Of a stretch of 53,830 nucleotides of DNA, positions 16,315 to 26,320 are shown piece after piece. The DNA is from an uncultured bacterium. GTDB lineage: Bacteria; Vulcanimicrobiota; Vulcanimicrobiia; Vulcanimicrobiales; Vulcanimicrobiaceae. The position numbers and the translations under genes are program-made. The notes under the pieces were generated by a model, which saw nothing but the letters and a program-made list of their open reading frames with translations, was not told the origin of the DNA and did not search any database. The stretch is from assembly GCA_903829325.1 (NCBI GenBank), contig CAIKPM010000020.1, positions 1 to 53,830 of the forward strand. Reading direction: 5' to 3'. How positions within the stretch are numbered: position 1 is the first letter of the stretch; each line of letters opens with the position of its first letter.

Positions 16315-17865
16315 TTGACGCTGCTCGAACATGCTCGTGAAGTCCTAAAAGCGCCTATAACACATATTTTTCTTGCGTTGTTCGTGCAAACGATGGCGCT
16401 TGATCTAGTGCTACACTTTTATGGGCTCTACGCGCTACCGCCGCTCATCAATATTATGGGCCTGGGTGCCATGGGCATCACCCTTTTGGCTCGCCACGCC
16501 TCGCATCGCCTACGCTTGCACGATCGCTTGGCTGTTTCTTTACGAAGTGTCAACGACACCTTAGAGCGGCGTCTGGCGGAAGAAGTGACCCAAGACGGGC
16601 TGACCGGTTTGGCCAACCGCCGCCGCTTTTTATTAAGTTTGGATGAATTGCTCGCAGAGGGTCCTGAGGGCATTTATGCCATTTACTTTATTGACATCGA
16701 TCATTTCAAATTAGTCAACGATGGACTTGGACACGGGTTGGGGGATCGGGCCTTGGTCGCGATTGCGGATCGTATCGAACGTGCGGTCAATCGTGAATCC
16801 ATCCTTGGACGCGTCGGCGGTGATGAATTTGCTTTGGCGCTTGCGGTTGAAAATACCGCAGAAGCCGAAGCGATCGCAAGTCGCATGCTGAGCGCTTTGA
16901 GCAACCCACTCTCTATCGGGAACCGCCTTGTCTATGCGGGGGCAAGTATCGGTATTCGGTATTGTGAGCGCGAACGCGAAAATGCAACGGCGCTCTTGCG
17001 AGATGCGCATACCGCAATGCATCGTGCCAAAGTTGCTGGACGAGGCTGTTTTGTTTTCTTCCATGCGCAGATGCAAACAGAAATCCAGCAGCGTTTTACC
17101 TTGCATACCGATTTGCGCCAAGCGATTGAAGACGATCAGTTTTTCGTTGAATACCAGCCGATTTTTTCTCTGCTGGATGGACATCCCAATGGTTACGAAG
17201 CACTGGTTCGTTGGTCGCATCCGCAACGTGGTCGCATTGAGCCAGCGCTATTTATTCCCGAAGCTGAGGATTCGGGTTTGGTTGTTTCTATCGGCGCTGC
17301 GGTGTTGCGCGAAGTGTGTCTCGAGGTGAAAAAACGCGGATTGACTCGGCAAACCCCTGTTGGCGTGAATCTTTCGGCGCGTCAATTAGAGCAGCCCAAT
17401 CTGGTTGAATTGGTTAAGAGTGCGATCAAAGATAGTGGTATTGACCCAGCGTGTATCTTATTAGAAGTCACTGAATCGGTGTTGATGGAAAATATTGAAA
17501 ATGCAAAAAAACTTCTGCTTGATCTGAAAAAGATTGGCGTCTTAATTGCAATTGATGATTTTGGCACCGGATATTCAAGCTTAAGCTACTTGCGCGAACT
17601 TCCGTTTGATGTCCTGAAGATTGACCGATCATTTATTCGCAGAATTGATGAAGAGGCGAGTTCGCGAGATATCGTCCGCATGTTGGTGACCTTGGCGGAA
17701 TCCCTACATATGACCGTGGTCGCTGAGGGGATCGAAACCCCTGAACAGCTTATGTGGGTTCGTAACTGTGGCTGCCTGAAAGCCCAAGGATTTCTTTTCG
17801 CGCGTCCTATGCCCGCCGATGCTGCCTTTGCTGTAAAAGCAATGCCAGCTGCCATAGCGGTATAG
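16315..17865 (+). CDS. Membrane-anchored GGDEF-EAL cyclic-di-GMP protein (516 aa)
   Basis: Makes and/or degrades cyclic-di-GMP at the inner membrane. Two hydrophobic segments lie at about 14-58, then a linker helix. The GGDEF domain has an intact GGDEF at 168-172 and [15 protein letters not shown] before it. The product-inhibition site RxxD is absent (NRES at that place). The EAL domain keeps EALVRW (295-297), [34 protein letters not shown] and AEGIET, so phosphodiesterase activity is expected. Start is TTG at 16315, seven bases after AAGGAG. Ten bases separate it from the next GGDEF gene, so the pair is one operon. Net activity cannot be decided from sequence. Confidence 0.93.
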   Translation: MTLLEHAREVLKAPITHIFLALFVQTMALDLVLHFYGLYALPPLINIMGLGAMGITLLARHASHRLRLHDRLAVSLRSVNDTLERRLAEEVTQDGLTGLANRRRFLLSLDELLAEGPEGIYAIYFIDIDHFKLVNDGLGHGLGDRALVAIADRIERAVNRESILGRVGGDEFALALAVENTAEAEAIASRMLSALSNPLSIGNRLVYAGASIGIRYCERERENATALLRDAHTAMHRAKVAGRGCFVFFHAQMQTEIQQRFTLHTDLRQAIEDDQFFVEYQPIFSLLDGHPNGYEALVRWSHPQRGRIEPALFIPEAEDSGLVVSIGAAVLREVCLEVKKRGLTRQTPVGVNLSARQLEQPNLVELVKSAIKDSGIDPACILLEVTESVLMENIENAKKLLLDLKKIGVLIAIDDFGTGYSSLSYLRELPFDVLKIDRSFIRRIDEEASSRDIVRMLVTLAESLHMTVVAEGIETPEQLMWVRNCGCLKAQGFLFARPMPADAAFAVKAMPAAIAV

Positions 17866-17875
17866 GAGGCATTCA

Positions 17876-18751
17876 ATGTCAGGTCTTTCAGAATCAAAAG
17901 GCCCAGATACGGCAAAAGACGCGCCCAAGACTCTGCAGATCCCTTTGCAGAACCGTCGTAAGCGCGATACGAGCTTGCCTGACGTCATGCAGCATCGCAT
18001 TCAGACCCATCAGATCATTCGTCCGGCTATTTTGGCACTACTCGGCTTGACAAATTGTGTGTTGATTTCGAGCTACATTCATTCTGGTTCGCCCAAAGAT
18101 CTTGAAACGCAATGCCTTTGGATCGAAGCGGCGTTCGGTCTTGCGATTGTCTTAGGGATTGCCCTGGATGATTTCTTGCTGTATAGCTCGCCATATCGCA
18201 GAATTATTGATTACTGGAAGGGCTTGGCGACACGTGATGCCTTAACTGGCCTGCATAATCGTTTTTCGTTCATGCAGGCGCTTGAACAGCGTGCTGAGAT
18301 AGCGCGTACAACCAGGGCGCGCTATGGCGTTATGTTTATTGATTTGAATAAATTCAAACAGATCAATGACACGTTTGGCCATGCGATCGGAGACGGCGTA
18401 CTGACCACTACGGCTCGTCGCATAGCGCAAGTGGTCGGTCCCACTGACATGGTTGCGCGTTTAGGCGGTGACGAATTTGCAATTCTGTTATTGCGCACGA
18501 ATGTCGTGCACGCCCGTAAAATGGAAGTAGAGATCGCGAATACGTTTGTCGATCCAATGATGGTGCATGGGAAGCAATTATTTACGAGTGCCAGTATTGG
18601 GACATGCTTGGCGAGTGATCATCATCTGCATGCTGAAGATTTGTTGCATGCTGCTGATCTCTTAATGTATCGCCAAAAAGCCCTAAAACAATGGAACGGG
18701 AATACGCGTATGAACAAGGCGCGGGTCCGTGGAGTTAAGCGTTCGGGCTGA
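17876..18751 (+). CDS. Membrane-anchored GGDEF diguanylate cyclase (291 aa)
   Basis: Cytosolic N-terminal basic stretch, two hydrophobic segments (about 50-68 and 81-104), then a GGDEF domain. GVMFIDLNKFKQINDTFGHAIGD carries the metal and guanine-binding residues; the active-site loop is RLGGDEF with GGDEF at 197-201, and SASIGTCLAS follows. The I-site reads GPTD instead of RxxD, so feedback inhibition is probably lost. ATG at 17876 follows GGAGG at good spacing. The 3' end overlaps convergent accB by 17 bases with no terminator between them. Expected to make cyclic-di-GMP; a partner of the upstream GGDEF-EAL protein by operon context. Confidence 0.92.
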   Translation: MSGLSESKGPDTAKDAPKTLQIPLQNRRKRDTSLPDVMQHRIQTHQIIRPAILALLGLTNCVLISSYIHSGSPKDLETQCLWIEAAFGLAIVLGIALDDFLLYSSPYRRIIDYWKGLATRDALTGLHNRFSFMQALEQRAEIARTTRARYGVMFIDLNKFKQINDTFGHAIGDGVLTTTARRIAQVVGPTDMVARLGGDEFAILLLRTNVVHARKMEVEIANTFVDPMMVHGKQLFTSASIGTCLASDHHLHAEDLLHAADLLMYRQKALKQWNGNTRMNKARVRGVKRSG

Positions 18752-19214
18752 TCGTGAAAAGCGGTTGCTTTACGGTGACTAATTCGGCATTTTCAACGTG
18801 GATAGCGGTGACGATCCCGTTGTAATCACTGGTGATTTCATTCATCAGTTTCATGGCTTCGAGGATACATAAAGTTTGCCCGATTGTTACGCGGTCGCCG
18901 ATCTGCACGAAGGGTGGCACCGTGGGCGCTGCTGCGCGATAGAACACGCCGATAATCGGCGCAGACACAATGTTTCCGCTAGGCGCAGCCATCGGCTCGA
19001 GCGTAGTCGGTGTGGAAATCGCGGGTGGGGCTGGGTTTGGTGCCACGCTAACTGGGGGCGCAGCCGCGCTGTTCAGGATTTGCGGTTCACGCCGCGTCAG
19101 GGACAGCTCGAATTCGCCCGCAACGAGGGTTAAGGCATCGAGGTCGTGCTCTTGGGCGAGTTTGATAATTGCTTCAACGTCGTGGTTGAGGGTATTCGTG
19201 TGCTGCTCATGCAT
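18735..19214 (-). CDS. accB: Biotin carboxyl carrier protein of acetyl-CoA carboxylase (159 aa)
   Basis: Carries the biotin of acetyl-CoA carboxylase. A short helical N-terminus is followed by a Pro/Ala-rich flexible linker (about 50-80), and then a biotinyl domain with APIIGVFYRAAAP and the attachment motif ILEAMKLMNEI, biotinylated Lys at 122. The FYRAAAP/PPFVQIGDRV pattern is the BCCP 'thumb' region. Length is normal. Start overlaps the hisS stop by eight bases. accC does not follow; the next sequence is the convergent GGDEF gene. Membership in the fabF-rnc-smc-purH-hisS operon links it to fatty-acid synthesis genes. Confidence 0.95.
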   Translation of the reverse strand: MHEQHTNTLNHDVEAIIKLAQEHDLDALTLVAGEFELSLTRREPQILNSAAAPPVSVAPNPAPPAISTPTTLEPMAAPSGNIVSAPIIGVFYRAAAPTVPPFVQIGDRVTIGQTLCILEAMKLMNEITSDYNGIVTAIHVENAELVTVKQPLFTISPNA

Positions 19215-20505
19215 GGGGTGAAAGGACCCTTTCTTGATACCACTGCAGCAATTGCTGTGCGGTTTGGGTGGAGGTGAGGCCGACTCTGAGACTGGATTCT
19301 TCGCGGGTTTCTAGATCGCGAATGAGCAGGGTTTGATTGTTTAGTTCATTCTCGCCGGCGATAATTGCCATGCGGGCATTATTGCGATCACCCAGCTTAT
19401 ATTGCGTCACGATTTTCCGATCGGCAAAATCGATATAGACTGGTGGTCCTGCAATTTGTCTCAGGGCAGTAACCACAGGAATCAGCGTCTCGCGGGCCTT
19501 GGCTCCTAGGGTAATGACTTGCCAACCGCTGCGGGCTGTGCTTGTCGTGTTGTGGGTTGCGGCGAGAGCCATAAGAAAGCGTTCGAGGCCGAGGCCAAAA
19601 CCAACGGCGGGAGTGGCGGGCCCACCGAGCGCCGATACGAGATTATCGTAACGGCCGCCACCGCAGAGGGCGGTTTGCGCACCGAGCGCGGTTGAGGTGA
19701 TTTCGAAGACCGTGCGGCTATAGTAATCGAAACCGCGCACTAAATGCGGTGCATGCCGGTATGGAATGCCGGTTGCGTCCAAGAGGTGGCAAAGCATCTC
19801 AAAATGTTCGCGGCAGGCGGAACAAAGATTTTCATACAAGGTTGGCGCGGTTGCGAGCAAAGCTTGATCTTCTGGGGCTTTGCTGTCGAGTAGACGTAGG
19901 GGATTGCGCTCTAAGCGACGTTGTGAATCTGCCGAGAGCGACGCAGCGTGCGGGCGAAAATGCGCGAGCAAGGCTTCGCGATACGCTGGGCGGCATGCTT
20001 GATCGCCGATCGAATTAATCTGCAAAACTGCTTCGGTGAGGCCTTGGCTTTGTACCGCTTGCATCGCGAGGGCAATGACTTCGTGGTCGGCTTCTGGTCC
20101 TGCATCGCCAAAGGCTTCAACCCCAAATTGATGGGCTTGGCGTAAGCGACCTGCTTGAGGGCGTTCGTAGCGGAAAAAAGGTCCAAGATAAAAGAAGCGT
20201 TGCGCCTCTTGACCGAAGCGTTTCTTTTCGAGCAGTGCGCGCACCACCGGTGCTGTCCATTCGGGCCGCAATGTCATACTGCGATTGCCCTTATCAAGAA
20301 ATGTATACATTTCTTTTTCCACGATATCGGTAGTTTCACCGACTCCACGCACGAACAATTCGGTCGCTTCAAACATTGGCGTTCTGATTTCGCCGTAGCC
20401 AAAACGAAGTGCGATAGCACGCAAAGCTGCTTCAAGTGTTTGCCAACGAGCACTTTCTGGCGGAAAAATATCCAGCGTGCCGCGCGGGGCGACTAATGTA
20501 CTCAA
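19207..20505 (-). CDS. hisS: Histidyl-tRNA synthetase (432 aa)
   Basis: Class II synthetase charging tRNA-His. Motif 1 region GTLDIFPPESARWQ is followed by TLRPEWTAPVVRALLE, motif 2 YLGPFFRYERPQAGRLRQAH, the His-binding loops LVRGFDYYSRTVFEI and ALCGGGRYDNL, and motif 3 VGFGLGLERFLMAL. The C-terminal anticodon-binding domain contains IDFADRKIVTQYKLGDRNNA. Length is typical. It overlaps purH upstream by four bases and accB downstream by eight. Confidence 0.96.
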   Translation of the reverse strand: MSTLVAPRGTLDIFPPESARWQTLEAALRAIALRFGYGEIRTPMFEATELFVRGVGETTDIVEKEMYTFLDKGNRSMTLRPEWTAPVVRALLEKKRFGQEAQRFFYLGPFFRYERPQAGRLRQAHQFGVEAFGDAGPEADHEVIALAMQAVQSQGLTEAVLQINSIGDQACRPAYREALLAHFRPHAASLSADSQRRLERNPLRLLDSKAPEDQALLATAPTLYENLCSACREHFEMLCHLLDATGIPYRHAPHLVRGFDYYSRTVFEITSTALGAQTALCGGGRYDNLVSALGGPATPAVGFGLGLERFLMALAATHNTTSTARSGWQVITLGAKARETLIPVVTALRQIAGPPVYIDFADRKIVTQYKLGDRNNARMAIIAGENELNNQTLLIRDLETREESSLRVGLTSTQTAQQLLQWYQERVLSPHA

Positions 20506-22052
20506 TGCAGAAAATACCGTCGTGATGAGAAGACCAAACTGACTTGGTGGCGATTTGCACTCGCGATGACTTCGGCATCGCGGATCGAGCCCTCAGGCGC
20601 GATGATCGCGGTACAGCCGTAACTTGCGGCGGTTGCGAGTCCGTCGGCAAAGGGAAAGAAGCCGTCGCTTGCGCAGGCCGCGCCGCGTGCATGTTCTGCC
20701 GCGCGAACACAGGCGATGCGTACGGCGCTCACGCGATTGGTTTGTCCAGCACAAACACCGCGAGTGGCGAGCTCGTTGACAACAACGATGCCATTGCTCT
20801 TGACGTGACGCACGACATCCCAAGCGAGAGTAAGATTTGCCCACTCTTGATCGGTGGGAACCCGTTCGGAGACAACGCGCCACGTTTCGGCCGCCGCTTG
20901 TTGATCATCGTCTTCAGCTAATATGCCACGCAACGCGGTGCGTACGCGTAATTCGGCGCGCAGGCGCTCGGGTAGTTTCGGTTGATAGCGTAAAATACGC
21001 AGATTTTTTTTCTGTTTGAGTCGGGCTAAGGCATCGTCATCAAAATCGGGCGCAGCGACGATCTCAAGGAAAAACTCAGCTAATGCTTCTGCTGTCGCAA
21101 GATCAACTTTCGCATCTACCGCCACGATGCCGCCAAACGCAGAAACCGGATCACACGCAAGAGCGAGCTGAACCGAGGCGGAGATTGTTGCTGCCTCAGC
21201 GACGCCGCAGGGCACGGTGTGTTTGACGATCGCCGTTCTGACTGCACCTGTTGCAATCGGTAAGGTGACACCGCGCGGTGAGCGCACTAATAAGCGCAGC
21301 GTTGCATCAAGATCGAGCAGATTATTGTATGAAAGTTCCTTGCCCCAGAGCTGTTCGGGTAAGGCTTCACCGCGCGGGAGATAAAACGCCGCTCGCGATT
21401 GGGGATTTTCACCGTAGCGTAATGCTTTCGCCAGCGGTAAGGTGAGTTGCAAGGAGCCCGGCAAGCTCTCCGGGTGTTGGCCCGCTTCAAGATAACGAGC
21501 GATAGCGCCATCGTATTCGGCGGTTCGCGCAAATGCAGAGGCGGCAAATGTCCGTCGCTCGTGTTCTTGTGCCCCATGCGTAATAAACGCTTCGTATTGC
21601 GCTGGTTCCGTTAGCACGGTGACGTGCTGATAGTTTTTGGCGGCTGCGCGCAATAACGAAACTCCGCCAATATCGATTTGCTCAATCGCTTCCGCGATGG
21701 TGGTTCCGGGACGAGCGATGGTCGCTTCAAACGGGTAGAGATTGACCACCACGACTGAAATGTGTGCAATTCCATGGCTCGCCGCTTGGGCCACGTGCTC
21801 GGCGTCGTTACGATCGGCTAAGATGCCACCAAAGATAGCCGGATGCAAGGTTTTGACTCGTCCGCCGAATAGCGCTGGGTAGCCGGTAAGCTCAGCGACG
21901 TCGTGGACGGGAAGCCCCTGTTCGCTGAGATGTGCGCATGTTCCACCAGTAGCGTATAAGGTGAATCCCTGCGCGTGCAGATGTTGGGCGAGTGGAATAA
22001 TGCCGGTGCGATCGTGCACCGAGAGCAACGCGACTTGCGTTGGATTAGACAT
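20502..22052 (-). CDS. purH: Bifunctional AICAR transformylase / IMP cyclohydrolase (516 aa)
   Basis: Last two steps of IMP synthesis. The N-terminal cyclohydrolase domain shows ATGGT, GGRVKTLHPAIFGGIL and VVNLYPFEATI; the C-terminal transformylase shows LRYGENPQSRAAFY, CDPVSAFGGIVAVD and SDGFFPFADGL. Several normally conserved positions are unusual: HDRTGI instead of SDKTGI, GGVSLLRAAAKN instead of GGPSMIRAAAKN, and KHTVPCGVA instead of KHTNPCGVA. The end reads RRYFLH rather than MRHFRH. The key KH and RAAAKN residues remain, so it is probably active. Start ATG at 22052 overlaps the smc stop by eight bases. Confidence 0.95.
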   Translation of the reverse strand: MSNPTQVALLSVHDRTGIIPLAQHLHAQGFTLYATGGTCAHLSEQGLPVHDVAELTGYPALFGGRVKTLHPAIFGGILADRNDAEHVAQAASHGIAHISVVVVNLYPFEATIARPGTTIAEAIEQIDIGGVSLLRAAAKNYQHVTVLTEPAQYEAFITHGAQEHERRTFAASAFARTAEYDGAIARYLEAGQHPESLPGSLQLTLPLAKALRYGENPQSRAAFYLPRGEALPEQLWGKELSYNNLLDLDATLRLLVRSPRGVTLPIATGAVRTAIVKHTVPCGVAEAATISASVQLALACDPVSAFGGIVAVDAKVDLATAEALAEFFLEIVAAPDFDDDALARLKQKKNLRILRYQPKLPERLRAELRVRTALRGILAEDDDQQAAAETWRVVSERVPTDQEWANLTLAWDVVRHVKSNGIVVVNELATRGVCAGQTNRVSAVRIACVRAAEHARGAACASDGFFPFADGLATAASYGCTAIIAPEGSIRDAEVIASANRHQVSLVFSSRRYFLH

Positions 22053-25000
22053 GAGCGAGCTCGCGATCGAGGCTGGCGCTGACGACACTGCTGATGCCGG
22101 CTTCGGCCATAGTAATTCCGTACATACGTTGTGCTAATTCCATTGTTTTTTTGTTATGCGTCACAATCAGTAATTGGGCTTGGTTAGCGAGGTTGCGAAC
22201 CATCATCGAAAAACGTTCCACGTTCATTTCATCGAGTGCCGCATCGATTTCATCGAGTAGATAAAACGGTGACGGCTTTACTTTAATGAGCGCAAAAATT
22301 AATGCCGCTGCGGTCATGGCGCGTTCGCCGCCGGAAAGTGCGGCTAATGAAGTCATTTTCTTCCCGGGGGGGCGTACCGAAATTTCGATACCACTTGTGC
22401 TAACGTTCTCAGGGTCGGTTAACCACATCCGCGCTTCACCGCCAGGGAATAACTCTGCATAGGCGTCTTTGAAGGCATGACGCACGGTCTCGAACGTTTC
22501 GAGAAATTGCGTTTCGCATGACACATCGAGATCGCGAATTCCCTCGAGTAGCAAGGTCCGCGCGCGCGCTAAATCGTCGAGTTGCGTGCGCAGGGTTGTT
22601 TCACGCGCTTCAAGCTCGGTGCGTTCTGCTTCTGCGTTCAGGTTGACTTGTGAAAGCCGGTTGAGTTCTTCGCGCAATTTTGGGAGATCTTGCCAGATAC
22701 GGTCAGGTGCGTCGGCGTAGCGATTTAAGATGTCGTCGGCTTCCTCGGTGCTGATCGCGTGTTGCTCCGCCGCAGTTTCGAGCATGCCCAATTCGGCACT
22801 CAATTCGGCGACTCGGCGGCGTGCTTGTTCACCACGCGCTAGCAGAGCGCGCTCATTTTCCCGTTCTCGCTGTACGTTTGCTTCGACTTGCGTGAGTTGG
22901 GCGCTCAATTGTGTGCGCGTCTGTTGTTGCAGCTGCAGCTGCTGCTTGCGGTTTTCGCTGTCTTGCGCACGGGTAGCGCAGGTGGTGGCGAGCTGCTCGA
23001 GCTCTTGCTGCAAGCGCGTCAACTCTGCTGCGGCCTGTTCGCGGGTCAGCGAAACGCGCTGGACGTCAGCGTCGAGGCTCGTCAGCTGTTGCTGAGCTGC
23101 TTCTAATTCAGCGGTGAGGGTGGCGCATTGTTCGCGCGCTTGGGCAGCTGCGCGTTGCGTTGATTGAGCTTCTTGCTCGGCGTGACTGATTTCTATGCGC
23201 GCCTGTTGGAGCGCCGCCTCGTGAGTTGCACGTTCGCTTGGCGTATCGGTGGGTGTATCGTTGACGGCTGGCAGCGCGGCCAAGGCCTCCTCCAGCGTGC
23301 TCACTTGCGCGCTAAGTTGGGCATGGCGTTGCTGTAAGTGCTGGCTACGCCCGGAGGCTTGCTGATGCTGGGCTTGCTGGAGTTTCGTGGTCGCTTGTAG
23401 CGCATTGAGTCCAGTCGTGATCTCAGCGAGCGTTCGCTGCGCCGCGTCACGTTGTGCTCCGAGTTGATTGGCCTCGTGCACTGCCTTGGCGAGATCAGCT
23501 TCGGCATCGAGCAGTGCTTCGCGTAGATTTGGCAGCAGGTCGCTGCGCATGGTTTGCGCTTGAGCGCGGCGCGCTAAGAGCGAGCGCTCGCCGCGCCGGT
23601 TGCGGCCGCCGGACATCGCTCCGCCACCCAAGAGTTGATCGCCCTCGAGCGTGACCATGGTATCGCGTAATTGTTCTTGGCGCGCCAATTGCACCGCGGT
23701 GCGCATGGTATCGACGATCAGGGTCCGGCCGACCAAAAATGCGACGACGCCGCGGTACCGCTCTTCAACCGTGACTAGGTCGTGGGCGTAGGCGATGACC
23801 CCGGGAATTCTGGCCAAGCGCCCCAGTTCTCGGCCGGTGCGTTGCGCCATCAGCTCGAGTGGGAGAAGTGTCGCGCGGCCTAACTCCCGCGTACGCAGAT
23901 AGTCAATCGCTGCTTCTGCTGCGCGCGCATCGCTCGTAATGATGTTCGAGACTCCGGCGCCAAACGCCGTATCCAGCGCACGAGCATACGCTTCTTCGAC
24001 GCTGACTAGCGTTGAGACGACACCGAGAATGCCGCTGAGTTCTCCGCGTTGGTGAGCATCCATGATGGCTTTGCTGCCTGGGATATGCCCTTCCAAGTTG
24101 GCTTCAAGCTCTTCGAGGGTGTGAAGGCGGGCTTCTGCGGCAGCGAGTTCGGTTGTGGCTGCGCGTAGCCGGGCTTGGGCTGCGGGAACCGCTTGGTTGG
24201 CCTGAGTGAGCGCCTGTTGTGCTTGGGCCAGCGCAGTTTCGCCGGCGGCGTGAGCTGCCTGTTGTTCGCGCAGCTTGGCTTCGTTCGTGGCGAGCGTGGC
24301 TTGAGCGCTCGCAATATTGCGCTCGTCTTCCCGGATATCTTCGGCGATGCGCTGGGTTTCGGCGTTCATACGTTCTACGTCGCGTTGGAGCGTGAGCCGT
24401 TGGTGTTGTTGCGCTGCTATTTGTTGAGCGTGGGTATTAGCCGCGGCTTCGAACGCGCGTAATGCTGCGAAGCGCTCCTCCAAGACTTTCCGCAGAGCGA
24501 CGAGCGTGGCATTGGCTTGCGTGGCCTGCGACTGGAGTTGCTCGACTTGCTGCTGCAAGGGGGCGATGGCCGCGCTGCGTTCTGCGATCCGTGCGTGGAG
24601 GCGCGCGCGGGCTTCGTGACGGCGTTCGGCGTCACTTTGTTCGCTGGTGAATTGGCTGGTCAAAGCATCCAGCCGGGCTTTGCTCGCGGCTTGCTCGCGT
24701 TCGGCTGCCGCACAGGCAAGGCGAGCCTCATCGTAGGCGGCGCGTGCTTGCTCGAGTTGACGGTCGTTTTCTTGCAGGCTCGCGCGCAGTTGCTGCAGGG
24801 TGGCTTCAGCGTTGTTCGCGGCTTGAGCTGCGGCGGTTTGGGCGGCTTCAGCCGCTTGGACTTGTTCTTGGGCTTGTGCCAGCGCACTGCGGCGACTTGC
24901 GGTTGAACGCAGCGAGCTGAGAATCTCTAGGTCACGCACTTTGGAGCTGAGGCTGCGATAGCGTTTGGCGCGGCGAATCTGGCTATCGAGCTCGGGAAAA

Positions 25001-25602
25001 CGCGCCTCGACTTCGCGCAGCAGATCGTTCAAGCGGACGACGTTGGCATTCGTTCCTTCAATCCGTCGCAGCGCTTCGTTTTTGCGGGCCAGAAATTTAT
25101 TGATGCCGGAAGTCTCTTCGAAGAGCGCGCGGCGTTCAGACGGTTTGGAGACGAGAATCGCGTCGATTTGCCCCTGCGAAAGGATCGCGTACGAGCCAGG
25201 GCCGAGGCCCGTACCCATCAGCAATTCATGGACGTCGCGGAGTCGTACGCGATCTTTGTTGATGAAGTATTCAATTTCACCGGCGCGGTACGCGCGGCGA
25301 GTAATTTGGATTTCCTGGAAAGGCAGGTTGATCGTGCCGTCGCTGTTATCGAAGGTCAGCACGACTTCGGCAAGACCTAAGGCTTTGCGCTTGTCGTTGC
25401 CGGCAAAAATCACGTCATCGGTTTTTTGCGAGCGTAGCGACTTGGTGCTTTGTTCACCGAGGGCCCAGCGAATCGCATCGACTAAGTTGGATTTTCCGGA
25501 GCCGTTGGGGCCGACGATGGCGGTAATACCAGAATCAAACGTCAGTTGGGTCGCCTGGGCGAACGTTTTAAAACCGAAGATGCGCAGTCCCGCAAGTTTC
25601 AT
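22045..25602 (-). CDS. smc: Chromosome segregation ATPase SMC (1185 aa)
   Basis: Condensin-type ATPase for chromosome organisation. Walker A GPNGSGKS is at 31-38 and the Q-loop region includes AILSQGQIDAIL. Two very long Ala/Gln/Glu-rich coiled-coil arms flank a hinge near residues 500-650 (GILGVVSTLVSVEEAY onward). The C-terminal head has signature ALSGGERAMTA, Walker B FYLLDEIDAALDE and the switch His in LIVTHNKKTME. Full length for the family. It overlaps rnc by four bases upstream and purH by eight downstream. ScpA and ScpB genes are not in the window. Confidence 0.97.
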   Translation of the reverse strand: MKLAGLRIFGFKTFAQATQLTFDSGITAIVGPNGSGKSNLVDAIRWALGEQSTKSLRSQKTDDVIFAGNDKRKALGLAEVVLTFDNSDGTINLPFQEIQITRRAYRAGEIEYFINKDRVRLRDVHELLMGTGLGPGSYAILSQGQIDAILVSKPSERRALFEETSGINKFLARKNEALRRIEGTNANVVRLNDLLREVEARFPELDSQIRRAKRYRSLSSKVRDLEILSSLRSTASRRSALAQAQEQVQAAEAAQTAAAQAANNAEATLQQLRASLQENDRQLEQARAAYDEARLACAAAEREQAASKARLDALTSQFTSEQSDAERRHEARARLHARIAERSAAIAPLQQQVEQLQSQATQANATLVALRKVLEERFAALRAFEAAANTHAQQIAAQQHQRLTLQRDVERMNAETQRIAEDIREDERNIASAQATLATNEAKLREQQAAHAAGETALAQAQQALTQANQAVPAAQARLRAATTELAAAEARLHTLEELEANLEGHIPGSKAIMDAHQRGELSGILGVVSTLVSVEEAYARALDTAFGAGVSNIITSDARAAEAAIDYLRTRELGRATLLPLELMAQRTGRELGRLARIPGVIAYAHDLVTVEERYRGVVAFLVGRTLIVDTMRTAVQLARQEQLRDTMVTLEGDQLLGGGAMSGGRNRRGERSLLARRAQAQTMRSDLLPNLREALLDAEADLAKAVHEANQLGAQRDAAQRTLAEITTGLNALQATTKLQQAQHQQASGRSQHLQQRHAQLSAQVSTLEEALAALPAVNDTPTDTPSERATHEAALQQARIEISHAEQEAQSTQRAAAQAREQCATLTAELEAAQQQLTSLDADVQRVSLTREQAAAELTRLQQELEQLATTCATRAQDSENRKQQLQLQQQTRTQLSAQLTQVEANVQRERENERALLARGEQARRRVAELSAELGMLETAAEQHAISTEEADDILNRYADAPDRIWQDLPKLREELNRLSQVNLNAEAERTELEARETTLRTQLDDLARARTLLLEGIRDLDVSCETQFLETFETVRHAFKDAYAELFPGGEARMWLTDPENVSTSGIEISVRPPGKKMTSLAALSGGERAMTAAALIFALIKVKPSPFYLLDEIDAALDEMNVERFSMMVRNLANQAQLLIVTHNKKTMELAQRMYGITMAEAGISSVVSASLDRELAHV

Positions 25603-26303
25603 GCTTGGGGCTGCAGTTCGACGAGTGCTGCCGCTGCCGCTGCCTGCTGGGCGGCTTTCTTGCTAGGTCCGCTGCCCCAGGCTAAGACGGTGCCATTCAG
25701 GGAGACGCTCGCACGGAAGCGTGGCGCATGGGCGGGACCTTCGTCGCCGGCGTCGTGGTAGCTGGGCGCTTGCCGGAAGTGGGCTTGAGTGAATTCTTGC
25801 AGCGCGGTTTTGGCGTCTTGGCCGAGATGGTCGAGAGTAGTCTGCTGTTGCAGGTGTTCGCGCTCGACAAAAGCCACGGCGGTTGCCATGCCACACGTTA
25901 AGCTGAGGGCCGCTAGGAAGGCCTCGAAAGCGTCACCGAGATTGGAAGGGCGGGTTGCACCCCCGGTGGCGCGCTCGCCGTTGCCCAGGACGAGGAGTTC
26001 CTCGAACGACAGCCGCTTTGCGGTAGTCGCGATCGCCGCGTCGCTCGCGAGTGCTGCCTTACGTTTGGCGAGTTCGCCTTCCGGCGCATCGGGGTGTTGG
26101 TGAAACAGATACTGGGCGGTCGCATAGCCCAAGACGGCGTCGCCTAAAAATTCCAAGCGTTCGTTAGAAGGTGGCGGGACGCTGCCTTCAGCGACCGCAC
26201 TCGCGTGGGCGAAGGCCTGTTCGAAAGCTGCGAGGGGTTGGTCGCGTACGCCAGCTAGCGTCAGCAGTGCTCGGAGCCGACGCCTGCGTGTTTCTCCCGC
26301 CAT
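25599..26303 (-). CDS. rnc: Ribonuclease III (234 aa)
   Basis: Cleaves double-stranded RNA in rRNA and mRNA processing. The nuclease domain has the signature NERLEFLGDAVLGY with the catalytic Glu and Asp, and the second metal site GDAFEAFLAAL. The C-terminal double-stranded RNA-binding domain begins around KTALQEFTQAHFRQAPSY and ends GPSKKAAQQAAAAAALVEL. Start ATG at 26303 gives family length and follows GGGAG directly; the frame open to 26444 overlaps fabF and lacks similarity. rnc-smc adjacency is common in Terrabacteria and supports the call. Confidence 0.95.
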   Translation of the reverse strand: MAGETRRRRLRALLTLAGVRDQPLAAFEQAFAHASAVAEGSVPPPSNERLEFLGDAVLGYATAQYLFHQHPDAPEGELAKRKAALASDAAIATTAKRLSFEELLVLGNGERATGGATRPSNLGDAFEAFLAALSLTCGMATAVAFVEREHLQQQTTLDHLGQDAKTALQEFTQAHFRQAPSYHDAGDEGPAHAPRFRASVSLNGTVLAWGSGPSKKAAQQAAAAAALVELQPQA

Positions 26304-26320
26304 CTCCCTGAAGCCGCGCG

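Noticed and set aside
22730-23095. 121-aa Cys/Ser-rich frame opposite the SMC coiled coil
   Set aside because: The Cys/Ser repeats are the complement of Ala/Gln/Glu coiled-coil codons, not a metal-binding protein.
24965-25666. 233-aa open frame opposite smc
   Set aside because: Ser/Arg-rich with no family resemblance, fully antisense to the conserved SMC N-terminal head; a codon-bias shadow.
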